From contig SLGA01000085.1 of NCBI GenBank assembly GCA_007123985.1, positions 1 to 32,500 on the forward strand: a stretch of DNA of 32,500 nt, given 5' to 3'. The position numbers and the translations under genes were made by a program. Numbering within the stretch: the first letter of the stretch is position 1; each line of letters begins with the position of its first letter. This document shows positions 1-6,270 of the stretch, piece by piece. This DNA comes from Balneolaceae bacterium. GTDB lineage: Bacteria > Bacteroidota > Rhodothermia > Balneolales > Balneolaceae. The notes beneath the pieces are model-generated. The model had not been told where the DNA came from, ran no database searches, and saw only the letters and a program-made list of their open reading frames with translations.

Positions 1-530
1 ACCGGTGATATCAATTCTTCCCAAACCTCGGTTGAGCTGATCATGGATTCAAACAAAGAGGTAACCGCTGTATTTATTGAAGAGACTGAAGAAATTGCAT
101 TCGAACTCAATCTAAATATTCAGGGTGAAGGTTCGTTAAGCATCAATCCGGAACAGGATGAGTATGTGGATGGGACAATGGTTGAACTGACGGCATCCTC
201 TACTAATGGATGGGAATTTGTAGAGTGGACCGGTGATATCAATTCATCCCAAGCTTCGGTTGAGCTGATCATGGATTCCAACAAAGAGGTAACCGCTGTA
301 TTTATTGAAGAGACTGAAGAAATTGCATTCGAACTCGATCTAAATATTCAGGGTGAAGGTTCAGTAAGCATCAATCCGGAACAGGATGAGTATGTGGATG
401 GGACAATGGTTGAACTGACGGCATCCCCTACCGATGGCTGGGAATTCGTGGAGTGGACCGGTGATATTAATTCTTCCCAAACGTCGGTTGAGCTGATCAT
501 GGATTCCGACAAAAAGGTTGCCGTTGTTTT
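1..530 (+). repeat. 228-bp tandem repeat inside the surface-protein gene
   Basis: The block beginning ACCGGTGATATCAATTC recurs at 1, 229 and 457, exactly 228 bp (76 codons) apart, with only scattered substitutions. The first two periods are nearly identical at DNA level, while the unit after about 530 has diverged. In-frame tandem DNA repeats of this kind are prone to copy-number change by recombination, and more copies may lie upstream of the window. Confidence 0.9.
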
Positions 531-1818
531 TGAAGAAGTCATGTTTGATTTAACCATTAATATTACCGGCAATGGCACTGTAAATATCAACCCTGATTTA
601 GATGAGTTTGAACCCGGTACTCTTGTAGAGTTAACGGCGGTCCCATCTGATGGCTGGGAGTTTGATCAATGGGAAGGCGATCTTACAGGTTCAGAAAATC
701 CCACTTCAATAACCATGGTAAACTCTGCAGTTATTACAGTCTTGTTTACTGAGCGGGAAACAGTGTTTTCAGGCGGAGATGGTTCATCGGGAAATCCTTA
801 CCAGGTTTCAACATCAGAGCAATTACAGACAATTGGTGAGTTTGTCGACTCCCATTTCATACAAGTCAGTAATATTAATGCCGGCTCAACATCCGGATGG
901 AATGGCAGTCAGGGATTTAGCCCGATAGGCAGCTCCTCCAATCCTTTTACGGGAACATTCAATGGAAATGAATTTGAAATCTCAGGATTAACCATAGACC
1001 GGGATGGGGATGATTATATCGGGCTTTTTGGATTTACCGGGAATGCACAAATAAACAATGTCAGGCTTGTAAATGTGAATATAATAGGAGAAGACATTGT
1101 TGGCGGATTGGCCGGAACCAATAACGGACAAATCAGAAATTCGTATGTAACAGGGTTTGTATCGGGCGATGAAATGGTGGGTGGATTGGTTGGTATTAAT
1201 AATGGGCAAATTACGAACTCGTATTCAGAGGCCAGTGTAGTCGGTGATGATGATCATATTGGCGGACTTGTGGGCATTAATGGCAGCAATGGAGAGATTA
1301 CAAATTCATTTGCTTCGGGCAATGTGGAGGCAGATGATGCTGAAACTGGCGGATTAGTTGGAACCAACAACGGTGAAATCAGCAACTCATATTCAACAGG
1401 TAATGTAACCGGTGACGAATCCGTTGGGGGCCTGGTAGGGGGCAACAGGAACAATGCCCGGATTGTAAATTCCTATGCTACCGGTAGTGTATCCGGGGAT
1501 GATGAAGTTGGTGGTTTAGTGGGGCGAAATTGGCCAAATGGTGTTATTGAAACTTCTTTTGCCAGCGGAACTGTTTCCGGAGATGATGAAACAGGTGGTT
1601 TTATCGGCTGGAACCAGGCTTCATTAGATTCTTGCTACTGGGACAATCAGTCAACCAATCAAGGCAGTGGAGTTGGCCGGGGAAATCAGAATGGATTAAC
1701 AGGTCTCACTACTTCTGAGATGACGGGTTCTTCAGCCGAAGAGAACATGTCCGGTTTCAACTGGAACAGCATCTGGAGAACTTCAGCCAATTACCCGGTT
1801 CTTCAATGGCAGGATTAA
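1..1818 (+). CDS. InlB-type and GLUG repeat surface protein, 5' truncated by window edge
   Basis: The frame is open from base 1, so this is the C-terminal part of a longer protein; the ATG at 43 is internal. The visible part starts with near-identical 76-residue units with the pattern GEGSxSINPEQDEYVDGT...GWEFVEWTGDI...VTAVF, followed by a more diverged unit (about nt 540-760). These resemble the bacterial InlB B-repeat / Flg_new families of secreted proteins. From about nt 1000 to 1620 there are roughly eight GLUG-type units of 23-27 residues (VGGLVGxNNGxIxNSYxxGxVxGD). The C-terminus ends in a short WRTSANYPVLQWQD-like tail typical of GLUG proteins, and I see no type IX secretion C-terminal domain. 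The likely role is an extracellular adhesive or structural protein. Signal peptide and any enzymatic domain lie outside the window. No terminator is evident directly after the stop. Confidence 0.85.
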   Translation, partial: TGDINSSQTSVELIMDSNKEVTAVFIEETEEIAFELNLNIQGEGSLSINPEQDEYVDGTMVELTASSTNGWEFVEWTGDINSSQASVELIMDSNKEVTAVFIEETEEIAFELDLNIQGEGSVSINPEQDEYVDGTMVELTASPTDGWEFVEWTGDINSSQTSVELIMDSDKKVAVVFEEVMFDLTINITGNGTVNINPDLDEFEPGTLVELTAVPSDGWEFDQWEGDLTGSENPTSITMVNSAVITVLFTERETVFSGGDGSSGNPYQVSTSEQLQTIGEFVDSHFIQVSNINAGSTSGWNGSQGFSPIGSSSNPFTGTFNGNEFEISGLTIDRDGDDYIGLFGFTGNAQINNVRLVNVNIIGEDIVGGLAGTNNGQIRNSYVTGFVSGDEMVGGLVGINNGQITNSYSEASVVGDDDHIGGLVGINGSNGEITNSFASGNVEADDAETGGLVGTNNGEISNSYSTGNVTGDESVGGLVGGNRNNARIVNSYATGSVSGDDEVGGLVGRNWPNGVIETSFASGTVSGDDETGGFIGWNQASLDSCYWDNQSTNQGSGVGRGNQNGLTGLTTSEMTGSSAEENMSGFNWNSIWRTSANYPVLQWQD

Positions 1819-1900
1819 AAAATTAAAAACATAGTCAACAAAATTTTTTGCGGTAAAGAATGTATAGATAGTGCATGTATTCTCAGTTTTACCCCAAAAC

Positions 1901-1935
1901 AAAAAAAGCTGCCCAAAATAGTTTGAGCACCTTTC
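1901..1935 (-). terminator. Degraded copy of the tRNA-Asp terminator
   Basis: An A7 run followed by AGCTGCCCAAAATAGTTTGAGCACCTTT aligns with the intact hairpin at 2325-2359 (AGCTGCTCAA...TTGAGCAGCTTT) but has mismatches in both arms. It sits on the 3' side of the tRNA-Asp remnant at 1940-2031, in the same relative place as the intact terminator beside the intact tRNA. It is best read as part of the same duplicated unit, probably weak or non-functional. Confidence 0.6.
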
Positions 1936-1939
1936 AATG

Positions 1940-2031
1940 CGATCCGGTCGAAGATGCCGATCCCTCGTCGAAGGTACTCGAACCCTCAACCTTCCCCGAC
2001 AAGTTTGTCGGGGTCAGGCGTTCTAACCAAC
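1940..2031 (-). pseudogene. tRNA-Asp-like remnant A
   Basis: On the minus strand this matches the intact tRNA-Asp at 2365-2438 over three pieces: D-loop GTTGGTTAGAACGCC, T-arm GAGGGTTCGAGT, and acceptor 3' end CCGGATCGC. The 5' acceptor half is missing. The anticodon arm is replaced by a segment holding a 9-bp palindrome (1994-2013). About 26 extra bases (about 1948-1973) separate the T-arm from the acceptor. It cannot fold as a functional tRNA. The GIY-YIG reading frame ends inside its D-loop. Confidence 0.75.
1994..2013. repeat. 20-bp palindrome, copy 1
   Basis: CCCCGACAA-GT-TTGTCGGGG, two perfect 9-bp arms with a 2-nt centre. An identical copy lies at 2495-2514. Both sit where the anticodon stem-loop of tRNA-Asp would be, so the hairpin has replaced the anticodon arm in two separate tRNA remnants. 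Confidence 0.9.
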
Positions 2032-2301
2032 AATCTCTATTAGGTTTATTTCTTGATCAACTATTTGGTTGATGATTCGCCGGCTCTTCATTCTTTTTAT
2101 CCACTTCTCTGCACGAATCGCTTCTGTTTTTGATTCGAATTCTACAACCCTTTTCAGCTCCCATGGTTTTCCGCTCTTAGTTGCTGTAGAATAGCCATCA
2201 TTATGCTTTTTCAATCGATTCTCAACATTTGTAGTTTGTCCGACGTAAAACCTGTCCAGTTTCTTGCTGTATAGAATGTATATGTAGTGTTTATCCCTCA
2301 T
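2023..2301 (-). CDS. Small GIY-YIG domain nuclease
   Basis: A 92-residue protein consisting of little more than a GIY-YIG domain. It has Y6-I7-Y8 and Y19-V20-G21 in place of GIY...YIG, the conserved Arg (R29, in NRLKKHN), and a Glu in the RAEKWIK motif (E65) expected to bind the catalytic metal. The length fits the single-domain YhbQ/UPF0213-like group, which lacks the partner domains of UvrC or classical homing enzymes. Substrate is unknown. The ATG at 2301 lies 24 bp beyond the tRNA-Asp terminator on the same strand. The last codons and the TAG stop are supplied by TTGGTTAG, which is tRNA-Asp D-loop sequence (remnant A). The gene is thus embedded in duplicated tRNA-Asp material, which suggests a small mobile or homing-like gene; that is inference. 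Confidence 0.85.
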   Translation of the reverse strand: MRDKHYIYILYSKKLDRFYVGQTTNVENRLKKHNDGYSTATKSGKPWELKRVVEFESKTEAIRAEKWIKRMKSRRIINQIVDQEINLIEIVG

Positions 2302-2324
2302 TCATTTTCTCTGACCCCCACAAA

Positions 2325-2359
2325 CAAAAAAAGCTGCTCAAACCTAATTGAGCAGCTTT
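2325..2359 (-). terminator. Rho-independent terminator of tRNA-Asp
   Basis: On the minus strand a perfect 12-bp stem (AAAGCTGCTCAA / TTGAGCAGCTTT, 2330-2341 and 2348-2359) with a 6-nt loop is followed by a T run. It begins 6 nt after the tRNA-Asp 3' end. A degraded copy lies at 1901-1935. Confidence 0.88.
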
Positions 2360-2364
2360 AAATG

Positions 2365-2438
2365 CGATCCGGAAGGGACTCGAACCCTCGACCTCCTGCG
2401 TGACAGGCAGGCGTTCTAACCAACTGAACTACCGGACC
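2365..2438 (-). tRNA. tRNA-Asp(GTC)
   Basis: A 74-nt cloverleaf on the minus strand. The 5' GGTCCGG pairs with 3' CCGGATC (one G-U). The D-loop holds AGTTGGTTAGA. The anticodon stem is CCTGC/GCAGG with loop CTGTCAC, giving anticodon GTC (2402-2404). The T-loop is TTCGAGT and the discriminator is G. No CCA is encoded; the flank reads CATTT. It is followed by its own terminator. Two degraded relatives lie within 430 bp, one on each side. Confidence 0.96.
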
Positions 2439-2494
2439 AATATATCAATAAACTAAATTCCCTTCTTAAATCCGGCAATCGAACTCTCGACATT

Positions 2495-2514
2495 CCCCGA
2501 CAAGTTTGTCGGGG
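2495..2514. repeat. 20-bp palindrome, copy 2
   Basis: Identical to the palindrome at 1994-2013. The flanks match too: TT before and TCAGGCGTTCTAA after are shared by both copies, so the two remnants share a common altered ancestor or the same insertion. Confidence 0.9.
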
Positions 2515-2527
2515 TCAGGCGTTCTAA

Positions 2528-2543
2528 TCCCGATCACTCGGGA
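2528..2543. repeat. 16-bp hairpin replacing the tRNA D-loop
   Basis: TCCCGA-TCAC-TCGGGA, 6-bp arms with a 4-nt loop, sits where the intact tRNA-Asp has the D-loop CCAACTGA (plus-strand reading). It is a different palindrome from the 20-bp one but has the same CCCGA/TCGGG core. Confidence 0.8.
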
Positions 2544-2647
2544 AACTACCGGACCATTAAATCAAATTTTACTTGTGAATTTCAAGCAGATTTAAATATA
2601 AACAGGTTATCCACATGAAGTCAACATTAAATCGAAAAGAAGGTGAG

Positions 2648-2682
2648 AAAAAAACAAGGGCTCCGGGATCAGCCGGAGCCCT
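2648..2682 (-). terminator. Terminator downstream of the glutathione peroxidase gene
   Basis: A 10-bp perfect GC-rich stem (AGGGCTCCGG / CCGGAGCCCT, 2657-2666 and 2673-2682) with a 6-nt loop. On the minus strand it is followed by TTGTTTTTTT. It starts 44 bp beyond the stop of the minus-strand peroxidase gene. A lone perfect DnaA-box sequence (TTATCCACA) lies nearby at 2607-2615. Confidence 0.88.
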
Positions 2683-2726
2683 TTATCGGGATGGTGATGG
2701 GATGTATGTAAGGAAATAATTTTTTT

Positions 2727-3269
2727 TCAGAGAGTGCTTAAAATTGCCTCTCTTACCTCCTCACCTTCAGGAGGTACATTAGTCTTAAACCTTCTTACAA
2801 GATTTCCGTTCCTGTCAATCAAAAATTTTTCAAAATTCCAGGAAATAGCACCGGTAAAATCGGGGTTTTCGAGGTTTGTAAGTAAATTAAAGAGCGGGTG
2901 CTGATCATCTCCCCTCACGGAAATCCGTGAAAAAAGCGGAAAAGATACTCCAAAATTCATCTCACAAAACTGTGCGATCTCCTCATCCGTTCCCGGTTCC
3001 TGTCCCCCAAAATTATTTGCAGGAAAACCGAGTACTGTAAAACCTTTGTCTGAATACTCCTCATAAATTTTTTGTAATCCCTCGTACTGGTGAGTAAAAC
3101 CACATTCAGAAGCAGTATTAACAATTAAGAGCACCTCTCCTTTGAAATCTTCAAGAGAAATGTTTTCACCGTTTATTAGGTTTAGGCTGTATGTGTAAAT
3201 ATCTTCAGTAGAATCTGAATGTACTACCATTGAAAGCATCAGCGTTAGAATTACCAATATTGTTTTCAT
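2727..3269 (-). CDS. Glutathione peroxidase family protein, exported
   Basis: A 180-residue thiol peroxidase of the glutathione peroxidase family, which reduces hydroperoxides, in bacteria mostly with thioredoxin. The catalytic set is visible: peroxidatic C56 in NTASECGFT, Q90 in NNFGGQEPG, and W144-N145-F146 in WNFEKF. C102 (QFCEMNFGVSFPLF) is a possible resolving cysteine. The first 18 or so residues are a hydrophobic signal sequence, so unlike cytoplasmic BtuE-type enzymes it is probably periplasmic or membrane-anchored. It is divergent from the gene at 3327 with only 57 bp between the starts, and is closed by a strong terminator. It appears monocistronic. Confidence 0.93.
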   Translation of the reverse strand: MKTILVILTLMLSMVVHSDSTEDIYTYSLNLINGENISLEDFKGEVLLIVNTASECGFTHQYEGLQKIYEEYSDKGFTVLGFPANNFGGQEPGTDEEIAQFCEMNFGVSFPLFSRISVRGDDQHPLFNLLTNLENPDFTGAISWNFEKFLIDRNGNLVRRFKTNVPPEGEEVREAILSTL

Positions 3270-3326
3270 AAATCATACCATCTATTTTGACGTTTAAATC
3301 TTGTTATTGCATTTATCATTCCAAAT

Positions 3327-4067
3327 ATGAATAATTTTTTTGTTAAAAAACTCTCCCTCTTCTTCTTTCCGATCATTGTCCTTCTGATTCCGCTTCATTC
3401 CCATGCCCAGATGTTCTCTATTGGAGATCCCGAACAGCGCACTGTACGTCCGCTCGGTTCATCCAGCATAGTGGGAGCTGCCTGGGAATTTGCCGACTTT
3501 AGCTACCAGGCAGAAGGGGCACAAGAATTTCAAAGGCTTGACTACACCAGCAACCTGATACGCCTTTTCTTTAACAGCCCGGGTTTAGACATAAGCCTCG
3601 CTTTTGGTGGTTCCTTCACGGGTATGGACGAACACTCTGCCATTAATATAAACGCACGGTTATACAATAATTTCTTTATAAGCAGGAACCCAAATTTTCA
3701 ATTCGCAATACCCATACAGCTAACGACCGACCTGATGCAGGTAAGGCGAAATGAAACCAGCGCGGAGTTTCAGCAGAGTTCACTTGTTTTCGGTACCGGT
3801 GTATATACGGCATTTCGTATGGGCGACAGATTTAGCCTTACGCTAAAAACCACTCCCAATTACGGGTTCAGTTTTTCACAGGGTTCGCTTTTCGGAGGCG
3901 GGCTGTTCCGGTTTGATGCCGGCACTTTTCTTATGATTAATGAACTGTTTGGCAGCAACTCTCTCACAATCGGTTATAATTTTGATTATCGTGCATATCG
4001 TATTGAAGGAAACTTAAATGATTACGATTTTACAAGTCACTCCATTACTCTTGGAATAGGCTTTTAA
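3327..4067 (+). CDS. Probable outer-membrane beta-barrel protein, unknown function
   Basis: 246 residues. There is a clear signal peptide (FFFPIIVLLIPLHSHAQ, cleavage after about residue 27), then alternating-hydrophobicity strands rich in aromatic and glycine residues. The protein ends in a Phe (SHSITLGIGF), as expected for a strand assembled by BamA. No catalytic motif or named family is recognised. The stop is 9 bp before the next gene, so 3327-5141 is likely one transcript (barrel, small protein, MBL hydrolase), though the three need not share a pathway. Confidence 0.75.
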   Translation: MNNFFVKKLSLFFFPIIVLLIPLHSHAQMFSIGDPEQRTVRPLGSSSIVGAAWEFADFSYQAEGAQEFQRLDYTSNLIRLFFNSPGLDISLAFGGSFTGMDEHSAININARLYNNFFISRNPNFQFAIPIQLTTDLMQVRRNETSAEFQQSSLVFGTGVYTAFRMGDRFSLTLKTTPNYGFSFSQGSLFGGGLFRFDAGTFLMINELFGSNSLTIGYNFDYRAYRIEGNLNDYDFTSHSITLGIGF

Positions 4068-4076
4068 TCAGATTGC

Positions 4077-4373
4077 ATGAAAATTGAAAAACTGCTTCTC
4101 GAGCTCGAATCACTTTGCGAAAAAGGAGGTTTTTCCATCCGAAAAGAGCGCGGAGGCTTCAGGGGAGATCAGTGCATTATTGAAGGAGACAAACTGATTG
4201 TTATCAATAAAAACAGGCCTGTTGAATCTCAGGCAGCGATTTTAGCCCGAGTAATTCTAAAGCTCGATCACGACGATCTCTTCATAAAACCTGCTGTAAG
4301 AAAAGAGCTGGAAGCGATCTGGAGCCGGCTAAGAAAATTTGAAGAGGCAGAAAAACGTATTGAAAACGAGTAG
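4077..4373 (+). CDS. Small conserved-looking protein of unknown function
   Basis: 98 residues, charged and largely helical by appearance. A short N-terminal helix (LLLELESLCEKGG) is followed by a beta-like stretch (GDQCIIEGDKLIVINKNRPVESQ) and a C-terminal charged helix. No signal peptide or membrane segment. It lies 9 bp after the upstream gene and 6 bp before the MBL-fold hydrolase gene, so it is probably co-transcribed with them and may work with the hydrolase. I do not recognise the family. Confidence 0.75.
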   Translation: MKIEKLLLELESLCEKGGFSIRKERGGFRGDQCIIEGDKLIVINKNRPVESQAAILARVILKLDHDDLFIKPAVRKELEAIWSRLRKFEEAEKRIENE

Positions 4374-4379
4374 AAAAAG

Positions 4380-5141
4380 ATGAAGTGCACATTTCTCGGT
4401 ACCGGAACATCTATGGGAGTGCCCGTTGCCGGGGGGTTTGGAAAAGAACTGATTGATGGCGATCCGCGAAATCAGCGAACACGATGCTCGGCATGGGTTC
4501 AAACAGAGCAAACATCTATCGTGATAGACATCGGACCCGAGTTCAGAATTCAATCTATCCGCTCCGATATTAAAAAAATTGATCTCGTTCTCATCACCCA
4601 CGAGCACATGGATCACATTGCCGGCCTTGATGATTTACGGGCATATAATTACTCACAAAATGGCCCTGTGCCTCTGTTTACATCAAAAAAGGTGATTCAG
4701 TCTATTAAATCGCGGTTTGACTATATGTTTGGCGAGAATAAATACCCGGGCTCAACATCACTGAATATGCACGAAGTTTCCGAGCCCATGCAATATGGTG
4801 ATGTAACCATCACCCCGCTCCCCTACAATCACGGATATATCGATGTTACCGGATATCGAATTAATGACTTCTCCTACATGACCGACGTAAAGCGCATTCC
4901 TGCCGATACACTTGAAAAAGTAAAAGGTAGCAAAGTGTTGGTGCTAAGCGGTTTGCGATGGGGGCCCGAACATCCTACTCACTTAACCATACCCGAAGCT
5001 GTTGAAATTGCCACAGAGCTCAACATCCCGAAAACCTATCTGATTCACATGAACTCCTACGTAAATCACGAAGAGAGTAACAGCCGCCTGCCCGACCATG
5101 TTGAGTTAGCGTACGATCAGCTCGAAATAAGCATCGGCTAA
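4380..5141 (+). CDS. MBL-fold metallo-hydrolase, PhnP-like
   Basis: 253 residues of the metallo-beta-lactamase superfamily. The N-terminal strand FLGTGTSMGVPV and the metal motif T-H-E-H-M-D-H (H74, H76, D78, H79) are followed by further ligand candidates in PYNHGY, FSYMTDV and LIHMNSYVNHEESN. The overall plan matches the PhnP / cyclic-phosphodiesterase-like subgroup, including the C-terminal NHEESNxRLPxxVELAYDxLEI motif. The natural substrate cannot be read from sequence; a C-P lyase role is unlikely because no phn genes are nearby. The stop overlaps that of the convergent gene by three bases within CTAA (5138-5141), with no room for a terminator between them. Confidence 0.9.
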   Translation: MKCTFLGTGTSMGVPVAGGFGKELIDGDPRNQRTRCSAWVQTEQTSIVIDIGPEFRIQSIRSDIKKIDLVLITHEHMDHIAGLDDLRAYNYSQNGPVPLFTSKKVIQSIKSRFDYMFGENKYPGSTSLNMHEVSEPMQYGDVTITPLPYNHGYIDVTGYRINDFSYMTDVKRIPADTLEKVKGSKVLVLSGLRWGPEHPTHLTIPEAVEIATELNIPKTYLIHMNSYVNHEESNSRLPDHVELAYDQLEISIG

Positions 5142-6211
5142 TGAACGTCTTCCTCAGCCAGGCGGTCAATTTCATCAACAACCTCTTTTACAGCCTGTGC
5201 GTGATCGAGTTTAAGCACCAGAATGGCATCATCCGTTTCCACTATGGCTACATCATTCACGCCCACCAGTGCAATGGTTTTACCTGATGATGCATCCACT
5301 AAATTTCCTGAAGCGTCCTGAATAATGACGGCTGAATCGCCCACTGCGTTTCCATTCTCATCTTTATCTGCCAGTTCGTGAACAGCTTTCCAGCTGCCTA
5401 CGTCGTTCCATCCAAAACTTGCCGGAACCACATGTACGTGTTCCGCTTTCTCCATAATACCGTAATCTATTGAGATAGATGGGCAGTTTTGGTAAAACGT
5501 GTTTATATCTTCCTCTTTTTTTTCAGAAGCGGAAAGCTGTTCCATTTGCTCGTAGATTTCGGGAAGATGCTTTCGAAAAGCATTCACAATGGTTTCAACT
5601 TTCCAGATAAAAATACCACTGTTCCAGAGATAATCCCCTGATTTCAGAAAATCGCGGGCTTTTGCAAGTTCCGGTTTTTCTGTGAAATTTCTAACTCTGT
5701 AAACTTCCTGTCCGTTTTGTTCAAGGTCTGCTTTGTTCTGCCGCCTGATGTAACCGTACCCGGTTTCGGGGCGATTGGGCTCAATTCCAATTGTAACCAG
5801 AGAATTTTTTTTTCGTGCTGTTTTTGATGCAACCTTAAGTACATCCAGAAAACGTTTTGGCTCCGTAATCCGGTGATCAGCAGGGAGCACTACCATTACC
5901 GCTTCCGGATTTTTATTATAGAGAAGTGCTGCAGCTGATGCAATGCACGGTGCCGTATTTCTGGCCATCGGTTCACCAATAATAAATTTCTGCTCGAGGC
6001 CCGGCAGCTGCTGGTTTACCAGATGAACGTAATCGTTGTTAGTGATTACCATCACATTTTTTACATCAATAAACCCTTCCAGGCGATCAACGGTTTGCTG
6101 AATAAGGCTTTTCTTTCCGAACAGCTTTAAAAATTGTTTAGGCTTTTCTCTTGTGCTTTTTGGCCAAAATCTTGTACCTGCACCACCAGCCATAATAACG
6201 GCTACATTCAT
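5138..6211 (-). CDS. manC: Mannose-1-phosphate guanylyltransferase
   Basis: 357 residues. It makes GDP-mannose from mannose-1-phosphate and GTP for surface polysaccharide and glycan synthesis. The nucleotidyltransferase signature MAGGAGTRFWPKSTREKPKQFL is at residues 8-29. VVLPADHRI, the ETGYGYI region, FTEKPE and the WNSGIFIW motif follow in order, and SIDYGIMEKA and FGWNDVGSW complete the family pattern. The length is that of the single-function enzyme; the C-terminal phosphomannose isomerase domain of the AlgA/ManC bifunctional form is absent. It is followed at distance by no other sugar-nucleotide gene here. It is convergent with and overlaps the MBL gene at the stop codons. Upstream, 59 bp separate it from the histidine kinase stop on the same strand. 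Confidence 0.94.
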   Translation of the reverse strand: MNVAVIMAGGAGTRFWPKSTREKPKQFLKLFGKKSLIQQTVDRLEGFIDVKNVMVITNNDYVHLVNQQLPGLEQKFIIGEPMARNTAPCIASAAALLYNKNPEAVMVVLPADHRITEPKRFLDVLKVASKTARKKNSLVTIGIEPNRPETGYGYIRRQNKADLEQNGQEVYRVRNFTEKPELAKARDFLKSGDYLWNSGIFIWKVETIVNAFRKHLPEIYEQMEQLSASEKKEEDINTFYQNCPSISIDYGIMEKAEHVHVVPASFGWNDVGSWKAVHELADKDENGNAVGDSAVIIQDASGNLVDASSGKTIALVGVNDVAIVETDDAILVLKLDHAQAVKEVVDEIDRLAEEDVH

Positions 6212-6270
6212 AGAAATAAGTGTTCTGAATTTCCGGTAAACTTACATTCAGAAAGGTAGGCAAAAGCAAA

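Larger units (their letters stand above)
2470..2555 (-). pseudogene. tRNA-Asp-like remnant B
   Basis: On the minus strand it keeps the tRNA-Asp 5' end GGTCCGGTAGTT, the TTAGAACGCC piece, the T-arm GAGAGTTCGATT (mutated) and the 3' end CCGGAT. The D-loop is replaced by a hairpin (TCCCGA-TCAC-TCGGGA, 2528-2543), and the anticodon arm by the same 20-bp palindrome as in remnant A. There is no anticodon, so it is not a functional tRNA. It lies directly upstream of the intact tRNA-Asp in the same orientation. Confidence 0.75.

Noticed and set aside
1783..1989. Minus-strand ORF of 68 codons with RVRVPS at its start
   Set aside because: It reads through the T-arm of tRNA remnant A. This is a typical false ORF in tRNA-like sequence.
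2470..2555. A second functional tRNA gene
   Set aside because: It has tRNA-Asp ends but hairpins in place of the D-loop and anticodon arm, so it has no anticodon and cannot form a normal cloverleaf.
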